A model generated the notes under the pieces. That model was not told the origin of the DNA. It made no database searches and worked only from the letters and a program-made list of their open reading frames with translations. DNA of 64,000 bases from Prevotella sp. (lineage in GTDB: Bacteria > Bacteroidota > Bacteroidia > Bacteroidales > Bacteroidaceae), in contig JAEEXI010000002.1 of NCBI GenBank assembly GCA_016291495.1, positions 1 through 64,000 of the forward strand, in the 5' to 3' direction. Each line of letters starts with the position of its first letter. Position 1 is the first letter of the stretch. Made by a program: the position numbers and the translations under genes. Positions 15,860 to 24,363 of this stretch are shown here, piece by piece.

Positions 15860-16915
15860 TTATATCGCATTCTTGACATCTGCGAGGGTGATCTCTACCA
15901 GTTCTTCATCAGGAACCTTGCCTGCTTTGGCTATGCGGTTGGCCTGGGCCTGGATGGTCTTCTCGAAGACGTTACGAACGAAACGGGCATTACCGAAGTT
16001 GCGGTCCTTATGCTCGACGGCATAGTCGAGGCGCTCCTTGAGATAGGTGGCAGCCTGCTGGGTAATGGTATATTCGTTCTTCTTCAGATATTTGCGGAAA
16101 ATCTTGTAGAGGTCGTCCGAGCTATAGTCGGGGAAGTGGATGTAGCGGTTGAAACGGGACTGCAGACCAGGGTTGGTGTCGATGAACTTCTTCATCTCGT
16201 TGGTATAGCCGGCCACGATGACGACAAGGCGGTCGCGGTCGTCCTCCATACGTTTCAGCAGGGTAGCTACAGCCTCTGCGCCGTAGTCGTTGCCTGACTC
16301 ACTCTGGGTGATGGCATAGGCCTCGTCGATGAAGAGCACACCATTCAGGGCTGAGTCACACATCGCATTGACACGAGGTGCTGTCTGGCCTACGTACTGT
16401 CCGATGAGTCCAGAACGGTCTGTCTCTACGAGATGACCTTTCTTCAGGATGCCCAGGTCTTTGTAGATACGTGCCACAATACGTGCCACAGTGGTCTTAC
16501 CCGTACCAGGACTGCCTGTGAATACGAGGTGATAGCTGAGGTTAGGAGTCTTCAGACCCTTTTCCTGACGCTGTTTCTGTACCTTTACGAAATTGGCCAG
16601 GGAGCGTACTTCTGCCTTAACCTCCTCGAGGCCAATCAGGTCGTTGAGTTCCTCGTAGGGGTCACCCTCGATGGGCTTGTTGACAACGACAGTACTGTCG
16701 CCACCGCCTTCAGAACGGTCCTCGTCCGTGAACTTGTATTTGCGTCCACTTGCATCATCACCATCGCCGTCGATGACGAGATGGCGTTCTTTAGAACTAC
16801 TTGAGTCGTCGCTGCCTACGACCATCGTAAATACAGCCAACGTGATGAAGAAGGCTGTGATACACACGATAACGATTGTTAGTTGCTTACTGTTGAAGCG
16901 ATCCATCCATGACAT
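15860..16915 (-). CDS. Membrane-anchored CbxX/SpoVK-type AAA+ ATPase
   Basis: The 351-residue protein has an N-terminal transmembrane helix (about 12-33, 'LTIVIVCITAFFITLAVFTMV'), an acidic linker and one AAA+ module. The module has Walker A GSPGTGKTT (about 134-142), Walker B 'GVLFIDEAY', a sensor-1 region 'LVVIVAGYTNEM' and the arginine-finger region 'LQSRFNRYIHF'. The CbxX/CfqX group includes Rubisco activases and SpoVK. In non-phototrophs these proteins are thought to remodel other proteins. Membrane anchoring is unusual for the group. Its 5' end overlaps the VanZ-like gene by 37 bases, so the two are translated together. Confidence 0.85.
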   Translation of the reverse strand: MSWMDRFNSKQLTIVIVCITAFFITLAVFTMVVGSDDSSSSKERHLVIDGDGDDASGRKYKFTDEDRSEGGGDSTVVVNKPIEGDPYEELNDLIGLEEVKAEVRSLANFVKVQKQRQEKGLKTPNLSYHLVFTGSPGTGKTTVARIVARIYKDLGILKKGHLVETDRSGLIGQYVGQTAPRVNAMCDSALNGVLFIDEAYAITQSESGNDYGAEAVATLLKRMEDDRDRLVVIVAGYTNEMKKFIDTNPGLQSRFNRYIHFPDYSSDDLYKIFRKYLKKNEYTITQQAATYLKERLDYAVEHKDRNFGNARFVRNVFEKTIQAQANRIAKAGKVPDEELVEITLADVKNAI

Positions 16916-17340
16916 ATTCTTTTGTTTTTAATGATTTCGTATATGTATAATAACACCAGTGGTGTGGCGTAGCATAGCAGGTCGGTCCAGTCGAAGACTC
17001 CTGGGAGACCATGTACTCCCTGCAGCAGCTCAGAGACGACTCCCACCAGGGGAATGCTGCTGGCAATGGTCAGACGGAGTAGGGCAGACTGTCGCGAGAG
17101 GAGCCCGTATACGAGGAGGATATAGGCGGCAGCCCATAAGCCTCCTGGCAGGGAATAGACCCAGAACTCTGCAGGTTGCCAGGCAGCCATCAGGCTTCTC
17201 CACGCCATGATTAAAGGCATCAGTCCCATGCCATCGGCGACGTGGAACATGAGGATGGTGGTAGGGCGGAAGGCCAGATAAATCAGGCCGCCGAGTACTA
17301 CCAGTGCGCATCCCAACGTGTATTGGAGTCGTAGTGACAT
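16879..17340 (-). CDS. VanZ-like small integral membrane protein
   Basis: About 153 residues with four transmembrane segments. Near the third is 'SELLQGVHGLPGVFDWTDLL', which follows the E-LQ...(F/R)D..D pattern of VanZ-like proteins. The VanZ family is linked to teicoplanin resistance and envelope functions, but most members are uncharacterised. I chose the ATG at 17340 rather than 17355, because the predicted transcript would start near 17358. Overlap with the AAA+ gene downstream suggests that the ATPase and this protein work together at the membrane. Confidence 0.6.
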   Translation of the reverse strand: MSLRLQYTLGCALVVLGGLIYLAFRPTTILMFHVADGMGLMPLIMAWRSLMAAWQPAEFWVYSLPGGLWAAAYILLVYGLLSRQSALLRLTIASSIPLVGVVSELLQGVHGLPGVFDWTDLLCYATPLVLLYIYEIIKNKRICHGWIASTVSN

Positions 17341-17364
17341 ACCTGTTCTCGTCAATTAACGCCA

Positions 17365-17423
17365 CAAAATTACAAAAAAATTGAAAGAGTTAGTAGATTA
17401 TCTCTGATTTTTTTGTAATTTTG
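17365..17423. promoter_or_regulatory. Divergent promoters built into a perfect 17-bp inverted repeat
   Basis: CAAAATTACAAAAAAAT (17365-17381) is the exact reverse complement of 17407-17423. Each arm contains a TAATTTTG -7 element, one reading left to the VanZ-like/AAA+ pair and one reading right to the PurF-like gene. No good -33 TTTG is seen on either side, so an activator or the T-tract may compensate. Confidence 0.6.
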
Positions 17424-17462
17424 CAGGCCTAAACAGGGTATTAATATAAATAAGGTAAAAAT

Positions 17463-18899
17463 ATGGGTGGCTTTTTCGGCACTATTTCCACAAAAGACTG
17501 CGTAAACGACTTGTTTTACGGCACCGATTATAACTCGCATTTAGGAACTAAGCGTGCAGGACTTGTGACTTTTGATGAGGAGAGCGGTTTCCATCGCTCC
17601 ATCCACTCTTTGGAACGTCAGTATTTCCGTTCCCGTTTTGAGGACGAGCTCGACAATTTCAAGGGGCATCAGGGAATTGGTGTGATCAGTGATACCGACC
17701 CGCAGCCTATCATCGTCAACTCCCATTTGGGACGCTATGCCGTAGTGACTGTGGCGAAAATCAATAACCTGCGTGAGATAGCCGAAGAATTGCTGGCCCA
17801 AAGGATGCACCTCAGTGAGATGTCTGCCAACAATATCAACCAGACGGAGCTGGTAGCTTTGCTGATTAATATGGGCGATACCTTCGTGGAGGGCATCAAT
17901 AATGTCTATAAGAAGATTCAGGGCTCCTGTTCGATGCTGATCCTGACGGAAGACGGTATCATTGCTGCCCGTGACTTCCTGGGACGTACACCTATTGCCA
18001 TCGGGCGCAAGGATGGTGCCTATGCCGTATCGAGTGAGACGACGAGTTTTCCGAACCTCGATTATCAGATAGAGCGTCATATTGGTCCAGGCGAGATTGT
18101 CCGTCTGCGGAAGGATGGGGAAGAGGTGATGCAGAAGCCGCTGAGCCGTTGCCAGATCTGTTCATTCCTGTGGGTGTACTACGGATTCCCTGCCAGCGAC
18201 TATGAGGGCATCAATACAGAATATGTACGTGAACGAAACGGCAGAATCGTCGGCGAGCAGGACCAAGAGGTGGAGGCCGACCTGGTATGTGGTATTCCTG
18301 ACTCTGGTGTGGGTATGGCATTAGGCTATTCTCATGGTAAGCAGATTCCCTACAAGCGTGCTGTCCTGAAATACACCCCTACGTGGCCCCGTTCGTTTAC
18401 TCCTGGTAACCAGTTGCGACGTGACCTGGTGGCCCGTATGAAGCTGATTCCCAACCCTGCCATCCTGAAAGACCAGCGCATCGTGTTCTGCGACGACTCT
18501 ATCGTGCGTGGTACCCAGTTGCGTGATAATGTGCGTACGTTCTTCGAGAACGGTGCGAAGGAGGTGCATGTGCGTATCTCTTGTCCGCCACTGGTCTATG
18601 GCTGTCCATTCATCGGCTTTACCTCGTCGAAGACGGATATGGAGCTGATAACCCGTCGTATCATCAAGGACTTTGAGGGTGACGACAAGAAGAATCTGGA
18701 GAAATATGCCAAGACAGGCACGCCGGAATATCAGCGGATGGTCAGCGAGATTGCTCGCAGACTGGGACTGACCAGTGTGAAATTTGCCACGCTGGAAGAC
18801 CTTATCGAATCAATAGGAGTACCCAAGGAGCGGCTGTGTACGCACTGCTTCGATGGTACGAGCTATTGTCACGAGCACGACGACGAAATCTTTAAATAA
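17463..18899 (+). CDS. PurF-family amidophosphoribosyltransferase paralogue lacking Cys2
   Basis: The 478-residue protein has a class II glutamine amidotransferase-like N-terminal half and a phosphoribosyltransferase half with the PRPP loop 'VFCDDSIVRGTQL' (about 340-352). In PurF the processed N terminus must be a cysteine (MCG...). Here the protein begins MGGFFGTISTKDC, with no Cys at position 2, so the usual glutaminase nucleophile is missing. From memory, a homologue with this start is common in Bacteroides. It may use ammonia or have another role. PurF makes phosphoribosylamine in purine synthesis. The gene is monocistronic, with its own promoter. Confidence 0.8.
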   Translation: MGGFFGTISTKDCVNDLFYGTDYNSHLGTKRAGLVTFDEESGFHRSIHSLERQYFRSRFEDELDNFKGHQGIGVISDTDPQPIIVNSHLGRYAVVTVAKINNLREIAEELLAQRMHLSEMSANNINQTELVALLINMGDTFVEGINNVYKKIQGSCSMLILTEDGIIAARDFLGRTPIAIGRKDGAYAVSSETTSFPNLDYQIERHIGPGEIVRLRKDGEEVMQKPLSRCQICSFLWVYYGFPASDYEGINTEYVRERNGRIVGEQDQEVEADLVCGIPDSGVGMALGYSHGKQIPYKRAVLKYTPTWPRSFTPGNQLRRDLVARMKLIPNPAILKDQRIVFCDDSIVRGTQLRDNVRTFFENGAKEVHVRISCPPLVYGCPFIGFTSSKTDMELITRRIIKDFEGDDKKNLEKYAKTGTPEYQRMVSEIARRLGLTSVKFATLEDLIESIGVPKERLCTHCFDGTSYCHEHDDEIFK

Positions 18900-18944
18900 C
18901 ACTAAAAAATAGTGTGCAGCGAGTGATATCTGCCAAAAAAGCAG

Positions 18945-18952
18945 TATCTTTG
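18945..18952 (+). promoter_or_regulatory. -7 element for the nif3/zinc-ribbon pair
   Basis: TATCTTTG lies 24 bases before the GTG start of the Nif3-like gene. A convincing TTTG at the -33 position is not seen. Confidence 0.5.
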
Positions 18953-18975
18953 CGCTGTAAACATACTTTAGAAGC

Positions 18976-19761
18976 GTGAAAATAAAGCAAGTGCTGAGCG
19001 CCCTTGAACGATTCGCGCCCCTGCCCTTACAGGAAAGCTGGGATAATGCTGGCCTGCAAGTAGGACTGACAGAGGCGGAGGTTTCAGGGGCATTATTGTG
19101 TCTGGACGTCAACGAGAAAATCGTGGACGAGGCTATCGCGAAGGGGTGTAACCTTATCGTGAGTCATCATCCGTTGCTGTTCCGTGGACTCAAGCAAATC
19201 ACAGATGCCGACTACGTACAGCGTTGTGTCATCAAGGCCATCAAGCACGATATCGTAGTGGTGTCGATGCATACCAATATGGATAACGCCTTGGATGGCG
19301 TGAACTGGAAGATCGCAGAGAAACTGGGACTCACTGATGTCAATTTCTTTGCGGCGAAGAACATGGATGGTATCGAGGCTGGTAGTGGTGTAGTAGGCTG
19401 TCTCCCTGAAGCGATGGCAGCTGACGATTTCATCCTGATGGTGAAGAAACGCTTTGATGTAGAGTGTGTCATGTGTAACGAGTTGCTGCGCAGACCCGTT
19501 CGTAAGGTGGCCATCTGTGGCGGAGCAGGGGATTTCCTGTTGGGTGATGCCCTTGCCCAGGGGGCTGATGCCTTTATCACGGGCGAGATGCATTATCATC
19601 AGTATTTCGGCTATGAGCAGCGCCTGCAGATATGTGTCATCGGGCATTATCAGAGTGAGCAATTCACCAGCGAGATCTTCCGCGAGATTATCCAGAAGGA
19701 GTGTCCTGACGTGAAGACCTTTATCACAGCGATTAGCACCAATCCGATTTATTATCTATAA
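18976..19761 (+). CDS. Nif3/YbgI-like dinuclear metal protein (GTP cyclohydrolase 1 type 2 family)
   Basis: The 261-residue protein shows the family signatures 'WDNAGLQVG' (about 21-29), 'IVSHHPLLFRGLK' (about 60-72, metal ligands), 'SMHTNMDNA' and near the C terminus 'GHYQSEQF'. The family forms hexameric toroids with a dinuclear metal centre; its true substrate is unsettled, with roles proposed in iron or metal handling. The start is GTG at 18976, which gives the usual N terminus (KIKQVLSALE). The downstream neighbour, a zinc-ribbon coiled-coil protein 50 bases away, is a conserved partner in many genomes. Confidence 0.9.
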   Translation: MKIKQVLSALERFAPLPLQESWDNAGLQVGLTEAEVSGALLCLDVNEKIVDEAIAKGCNLIVSHHPLLFRGLKQITDADYVQRCVIKAIKHDIVVVSMHTNMDNALDGVNWKIAEKLGLTDVNFFAAKNMDGIEAGSGVVGCLPEAMAADDFILMVKKRFDVECVMCNELLRRPVRKVAICGGAGDFLLGDALAQGADAFITGEMHYHQYFGYEQRLQICVIGHYQSEQFTSEIFREIIQKECPDVKTFITAISTNPIYYL

Positions 19762-19811
19762 ATCGTGATCACGATATAACGTAATAACGACATATTAAAA
19801 AAGAAAGAATT

Positions 19812-20666
19812 ATGGCAAAGAAAGATCCTAATGAGATGCCTGTTGAGGAGCGCCTGAAGGCCCTCTATCAGCTGCAGACAACGCTCTCAGCTATTGACGA
19901 GAAGCGTGCCCTGAGAGGTGAACTGCCTCTGGAAGTACAAGACCTTGAGGACGAGATTGAAGGTCTTACCACTCGTATTGAGAAGATTCAGAACGAGATT
20001 AAGGAGTATGAGTCTGCTATCTCCCAGAAGAAGGGTGATATCGAGACTGCAAAGAACAGTGTGGAGCGTTACAAGACTCAGTTGAATGATGTGAAGAACA
20101 ATCGTGAGTATGACACGCTGTCTAAGGAGATTGAGTTCCAGTCGTTGGAAATCGAGCTTTGCAACAAGAAAATCAAGGAGGCTCAGATTCGTATTGGCGA
20201 GAAGAAAGAGGAACTGGCTAAGAACCAGGAAATCATCGAGGATCGCCAGCAGGCCTTAGAGGTCAAGAAGGGCGAGCTGGACGAGATTATGGATGAGACC
20301 CGTGCCGAGGAGGATAAGCTGAAGGCTAAAGTGAAAGAGCTGGAGGCCAAGATTGAGCCCCGTCTGCTGACTTCCTTCAAGCGCATCCGTAAGAATGCCC
20401 GTAATGGTCTGGGTATCGTCTATGTACAGCGTGATGCCTGTGGTGGCTGCTTCAATAAGATTCCGCCCCAGCGTCAGTTGGATATCAAGATGCACAAGAA
20501 GATTATCGTCTGTGAGTATTGCGGTCGTATCATGATAGACCCAGAGCTCGCTGGCGTGAAGGTAGCACCTGTTGGTACAGAGGAAAAGAAGACCCGCAAG
20601 CGTGCTATCCGCAAGACCACCAAGAAAGCCGCAGATGAACCACAGGTTCCTGAGGAGGAGGCATAA
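19812..20666 (+). CDS. Coiled-coil protein with C4 zinc ribbon (CdsZ-like)
   Basis: Residues about 10-180 form a long antiparallel coiled coil rich in E, K and Q. Residues about 200-245 hold a C4 zinc ribbon, 'CGGC' then 'CEYC', in the sequence context 'GIVYVQRDACGGCFNKIPPQ', which is strongly conserved in this family. A basic, lysine-rich tail follows. The family pairs with Nif3-type genes, and members have been described as nucleic-acid or flagellum/secretion-associated proteins. The function here is unknown. It ends at a perfect terminator hairpin. Confidence 0.85.
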   Translation: MAKKDPNEMPVEERLKALYQLQTTLSAIDEKRALRGELPLEVQDLEDEIEGLTTRIEKIQNEIKEYESAISQKKGDIETAKNSVERYKTQLNDVKNNREYDTLSKEIEFQSLEIELCNKKIKEAQIRIGEKKEELAKNQEIIEDRQQALEVKKGELDEIMDETRAEEDKLKAKVKELEAKIEPRLLTSFKRIRKNARNGLGIVYVQRDACGGCFNKIPPQRQLDIKMHKKIIVCEYCGRIMIDPELAGVKVAPVGTEEKKTRKRAIRKTTKKAADEPQVPEEEA

Positions 20667-20674
20667 AGAAAAAG

Positions 20675-20702
20675 TATAGGCGTGGAGAAATCCACGCCTA
20701 TA
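20675..20702. terminator. Bidirectional terminator hairpin
   Basis: TATAGGCGTGGA-GAAA-TCCACGCCTATA is a perfect 12-bp stem with a GNRA tetraloop between convergent genes. The minus-strand gene's stop codon (20698-20700) lies inside the right arm. Tails are only moderately T-rich on both sides. Confidence 0.75.
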
Positions 20703-21147
20703 ATGTTTTATAATCAGGTATTTCCGTCAGGAAATCGTAGCTATTGCGTTCGTAGTTCATCCGACAGCAATAGTGTTGTAGTCCGTTACTGATCATCAGA
20801 TAGTCGACATGCAGGAGCAGATTGTAGACCGCAATCTGGTTGAATACTTTTTGGGTAATGGCGACGGTAGGGGCTTTGTATTCGATAATCATCTTGGGCT
20901 GGGTCTGTTGGTCATAGAGAATGGAGTCGCAGCGCAGTTTCTTATCTCCTTTCCGCAACTCTATCTCATTGCCTAACAGTCCTTTAGGATAGCCTTTGTG
21001 CTCTACCAGCCAATGTACAAAATGCTGACGCACCCATTCCTCTGGTGTCAGTTTCACGAAGCGATGACGAAGGAAGTCGAAAATCTCAGGTTTCTCCTTC
21101 GTACCGCCCAGTTGTATCTCGTATTTGGGAAGATTCAGTTCGTACAT
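20698..21147 (-). CDS. HsdR N-terminal-like PD-(D/E)XK protein
   Basis: The 149-residue protein (start at 21147, MYELNLPKYE) matches the stand-alone 'type I restriction enzyme R N-terminal' family of Bacteroidota. The nuclease core is visible: 'RCDSILYD' provides the Asp, and 'KMIIEYKAP' gives the E-x-K motif about 15 residues later. No helicase or specificity gene is nearby, so this is not a complete restriction system; a house-keeping or repair nuclease is possible. An upstream ATG at 21180 would place the start before the likely promoter (TATTTTTG on the minus strand) and is rejected. Confidence 0.75.
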   Translation of the reverse strand: MYELNLPKYEIQLGGTKEKPEIFDFLRHRFVKLTPEEWVRQHFVHWLVEHKGYPKGLLGNEIELRKGDKKLRCDSILYDQQTQPKMIIEYKAPTVAITQKVFNQIAVYNLLLHVDYLMISNGLQHYCCRMNYERNSYDFLTEIPDYKTL

Positions 21148-21159
21148 ATTGCAAAAATA

Positions 21160-21211
21160 CAAATAATTTTCAATTTTCAATTCTCAATTTTCAATTATTT
21201 TTGTATCTTTG
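21160..21211. promoter_or_regulatory. Divergent promoter region with CAATTTT repeats
   Basis: Plus strand: TATCTTTG at 21204-21211 serves the histidine kinase gene. Minus strand: TATTTTTG about 10 bases before the HsdR-like start serves that gene. Between them lie four CAATTTT/CAATTCT repeats. Confidence 0.55.
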
Positions 21212-21241
21212 CGATAAAATCGCGAAAACCTAAAAAAAACT

Positions 21242-23269
21242 ATGTTTAAGAATCATTTTTTGACAACTATATATCTGCTCCTTTTCCTGTTTCCCATGAA
21301 AAGTAGGGCACAGGCATCTTATCAGCAGCAAATTGACGCTATCCGTCGTGAAATACCTAAACTGGAGGGAAGAAATTTGTTGGAAGCCTATTATAAAATC
21401 TATAATATCTGCTATTATGCGGGGGATGTCAAACAGGAACGCAACAGTATTACAGAACTGCTGGCAGAGGCGAAACGTCAGGGAGACGTGAAGATGCAGG
21501 GGACGGCACGTGTAGCTTTGCTGTATTACTATTACAATGCGGATATGAAGGACTCGCTCCTGTTGGAATTTCCCAAGCAACAGGAGTTCCTGCTCAAGCA
21601 GAAAGACTGGAAGTACTATTATGACATCTGGGTACTGATTGTCAATCACCATATCTTTACAGGGCGAAGCAATACCGCCCTGCGAGAGGTGAAAAGGATG
21701 TATGAGGATGCCCAGAAACGGGAGAATAACTATGGTATCGGACTCGCCTCATATGGCATGGGAAATGCCTATATGGACATCGGACTGCATGATGAGGCGA
21801 TAGCGGCCTACGAGCGTTGTATCAAAGCCCTGGACAAGTCGGAAGAGGGCTCTTCCACGCTGTTGGACGTCTATCCGTATTACTGCTCCGTCTTGTCGGA
21901 AGTCAAGAACTACAAGCGGATGCTGGAAATCACAGACCAGTGGAGAGCCTATCTGGACTCCAATAAGAAGAATTTGGGACTGGAAGGCGAGAAGGGTAGC
22001 ACCTCGTCCTATTACACCTACTATTATAACTCAAGGGCTTCGGCACTCATGGGTCTGGGTAAGCTTAATGAGGCAGAAAAGCTGTTGACGAAGGCTTACG
22101 AGGCCACCAAGGATCTGAGGGACAACTCGCAGTTGACCGTGTTCTATAACATGGGGCAGTTGTACATGAAGAAAGGCGACTATGAGAAAGCCTTGAACTT
22201 CAACAATCAGATTATAGGGCGATATACCATCCAGGAAGATCCCTCTGGTGTACTGATGCTGAAGAAACAGCGGGCGGAGATCTTGTTCCAGTCGCAGAAG
22301 TTTGAAGAGGCTTCCTGTCTGTATAAACAGGTGTATATGCTGGCTGATTCCCTGAATATCAACAGCGTGAAAAACCAGTTGAATGAGTTTAATGCGCTCT
22401 TTAAGGTCGATGAGCTGGAGAAAGAGCAGGAGGAGGAGCACGTACGCTATGTCTATATCGTATTGGGCGTGATCATCGCCGCTTTGTTGTTGATAGGTAT
22501 TTTGGGACTTTATTTCGTGAATCGTCTGCGTCAGAAGAACCGCGAACTGGCTGTGGCACTTGATCATGCTCAGGAGAGTGATCGTATGAAGACAGCCTTT
22601 ATCCAACATGTCAGTCATGAAATTCGTACGCCACTGAATATAATAACAGGTTTCGCACAGGTGATGGGTAGTCCTAACTACCAACTGACAAATGAGGAGC
22701 GTGTGCATATCGTGAATAGCGTAGAATCCAATACGCGCGAAATTACGAATTTTGTCAATGAACTGCTGGAGTTCTCTGAGAATGAGAGCCAGAACCGTTA
22801 TGAGGAGAGGGATACGATACAGGTGAACGGATTCTGTAGGGACATTATAGACAGGGCCCAGCAGGTCAATAACGGGCGTCTGGAGCTGCTCTACGAGTCG
22901 ATGGTGGACGATTCGCAGACCATCACCAGCAATGCAGAGGCCTTAGGACGCATTTTGCGCCAGTTGGTCAGCAACAGCATGAAATTCACGGAGAAGGGGA
23001 GTGTCAAGCTGAAAGCGCAGCTGTCGGACGATTTGTCCATATTGAATATCAGCGTGACAGATACAGGTATTGGTATTCCCCCAGACCAGCGTGAGCGTAT
23101 CTTCGAGAAATTCTATAAAGTAGACTCCTTTAAGCGCGGACTGGGACTCGGACTGACGATGGCTCGTCGTATAGCCCGTATCCTGGGTGGAGACCTGCAA
23201 TTGGATGATACCTATACAGAAGGTACGCGTTTTATCCTTTCGTTGCCTAATCAAAATAAAAACCCCTAA
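21242..23269 (+). CDS. TPR-containing sensor histidine kinase
   Basis: The 675-residue protein has a signal sequence (about 1-23), a periplasmic TPR-type helical region (about 40-390), one transmembrane helix (about 401-423) and a cytoplasmic kinase core. The H box is 'HVSHEIRTPLN' with phospho-acceptor His459; the N box is 'NSMKFTEKG'. G1 'DTGIGIP', the F box 'IFEKFYKVD' and G2 'GLGLGLTMARRIA' follow. There is no receiver domain and no adjacent response regulator, so it is an orphan kinase. Periplasmic TPRs suggest that it senses a protein or envelope signal. Confidence 0.9.
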   Translation: MFKNHFLTTIYLLLFLFPMKSRAQASYQQQIDAIRREIPKLEGRNLLEAYYKIYNICYYAGDVKQERNSITELLAEAKRQGDVKMQGTARVALLYYYYNADMKDSLLLEFPKQQEFLLKQKDWKYYYDIWVLIVNHHIFTGRSNTALREVKRMYEDAQKRENNYGIGLASYGMGNAYMDIGLHDEAIAAYERCIKALDKSEEGSSTLLDVYPYYCSVLSEVKNYKRMLEITDQWRAYLDSNKKNLGLEGEKGSTSSYYTYYYNSRASALMGLGKLNEAEKLLTKAYEATKDLRDNSQLTVFYNMGQLYMKKGDYEKALNFNNQIIGRYTIQEDPSGVLMLKKQRAEILFQSQKFEEASCLYKQVYMLADSLNINSVKNQLNEFNALFKVDELEKEQEEEHVRYVYIVLGVIIAALLLIGILGLYFVNRLRQKNRELAVALDHAQESDRMKTAFIQHVSHEIRTPLNIITGFAQVMGSPNYQLTNEERVHIVNSVESNTREITNFVNELLEFSENESQNRYEERDTIQVNGFCRDIIDRAQQVNNGRLELLYESMVDDSQTITSNAEALGRILRQLVSNSMKFTEKGSVKLKAQLSDDLSILNISVTDTGIGIPPDQRERIFEKFYKVDSFKRGLGLGLTMARRIARILGGDLQLDDTYTEGTRFILSLPNQNKNP

Positions 23270-23272
23270 TCA

Positions 23273-23304
23273 TTTGGCTTTTCGCTCGATTTACATTACC
23301 TTTG
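23273..23304 (+). promoter_or_regulatory. holA promoter giving a nearly leaderless transcript
   Basis: TTTG (23273-23276), a 20-base spacer and TACCTTTG (23297-23304) end only four bases before the holA ATG. The expected start site falls on or next to the start codon. Confidence 0.75.
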
Positions 23305-23308
23305 CATC

Positions 23309-24334
23309 ATGGCTCAGGCAACAGTAACATACGACAGTATCATGCACGATTTACAAGCGCGCAAATTCCTTCCCGTCTATTATCTGATGGGGGATGAGCC
23401 GTATTATATCGACTTGATCAGTAATTGGATAGCAGACAACGTGTTACAGCCTGAGGAGCGCGACTTCAACCAGACCATTTTGTTTGGTTCTGACGTGACG
23501 GCATCGCAGATTGTGGATGCTGCCAAACGCTATCCGATGATGTCAGAATATCAGGTCCTGATCGTCAAGGAGGCCCAGAATGTGAAGAATACAGAGCCGT
23601 TGGAGAAGTATTTCAAGGCTCCGATGCCCTCTACCATCCTCGTGATGTGCCATAAAAACGGTACGATAGACGGGCGGAAAAAGGAATATGTGAAGGCTAT
23701 CCAACAGGTTGGCGTCCTTTTTGAGAGCAAGAAACTGCGCGATCGTGACCTTCCCGCCTTCATAGAAGGCTTTCTGACGGCGAAAGGGGCCAGTATCGAC
23801 GCGAAGTCCACCCAACTGATTGCAGACGCTGTAGGAGCCGATTTAAGCCGTCTGGTGGGCGAATTAAACAAGGTTTTGCTGTCGCTTCCAGAGCAGGATA
23901 GGAGAGTGACTCCGCAAGTGGTGGAGGATCAGGTAGGAGTGAGCAAGGATTTCAATGGTTACGAGCTCAGAGACGCCATTGTGAACAGAAATATCTTCAA
24001 GGCCAATCAGATTGTGAAATATTTTGACGAAAATCCAAAGGCAGGAAGTATCTATTCTTTCCTCCCAATGCTCTTTAATTACTTCCAAAATCTGATGATT
24101 GCCTATTATTGTCCTCAAAAAAACAGCCAGGATGGGGTAGCGCAGTGGTTGGATCTGGGCAAAGGATGGCTTGCAAAAGACTATATGACTGGGCTCAGGA
24201 ACTATTCTGGAATGAAAGTGATGCAGATTATTGGCAAAATAAGGGAAATTGATGCCAAAAGTAAGGGTTTGGACAACCCAAACACCCCTCCAGGGGAGTT
24301 GATGAAAGAGCTTATTTTCTTCATTTTGCACTAA
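23309..24334 (+). CDS. holA: DNA polymerase III delta subunit
   Basis: The 341-residue protein matches HolA: 'FLPVYYLMGDEPYYID' (about 19-34) opens the AAA+-like clamp-loader domain. The rest follows the usual length and order, including 'GADLSRLVGELNKVLL' (about 171-186) and the C-terminal helical collar domain. Delta opens the beta sliding clamp during clamp loading. The start at 23309 matches the N terminus usual for the family (VTYDSIMHDLQARKF). The gene has its own promoter and a terminator. Confidence 0.93.
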   Translation: MAQATVTYDSIMHDLQARKFLPVYYLMGDEPYYIDLISNWIADNVLQPEERDFNQTILFGSDVTASQIVDAAKRYPMMSEYQVLIVKEAQNVKNTEPLEKYFKAPMPSTILVMCHKNGTIDGRKKEYVKAIQQVGVLFESKKLRDRDLPAFIEGFLTAKGASIDAKSTQLIADAVGADLSRLVGELNKVLLSLPEQDRRVTPQVVEDQVGVSKDFNGYELRDAIVNRNIFKANQIVKYFDENPKAGSIYSFLPMLFNYFQNLMIAYYCPQKNSQDGVAQWLDLGKGWLAKDYMTGLRNYSGMKVMQIIGKIREIDAKSKGLDNPNTPPGELMKELIFFILH

Positions 24335-24363
24335 AAAACAGTCAATTTTGGGCTGTTTTTTTC
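24333..24363 (+). terminator. holA terminator
   Basis: AAAAAACAG (24333-24341) pairs with CTGTTTTTT (24353-24361), followed by more T. The stem is AT-rich and so only moderately stable. Confidence 0.6.

Noticed and set aside
15794..16297. Plus-strand ORF of 167 codons
   Set aside because: Antisense to the AAA+ ATPase gene and without a plausible start context.
20698..21147. Type I restriction-modification system
   Set aside because: Only an HsdR N-terminal-like domain is present; no helicase, HsdM or HsdS gene is nearby.
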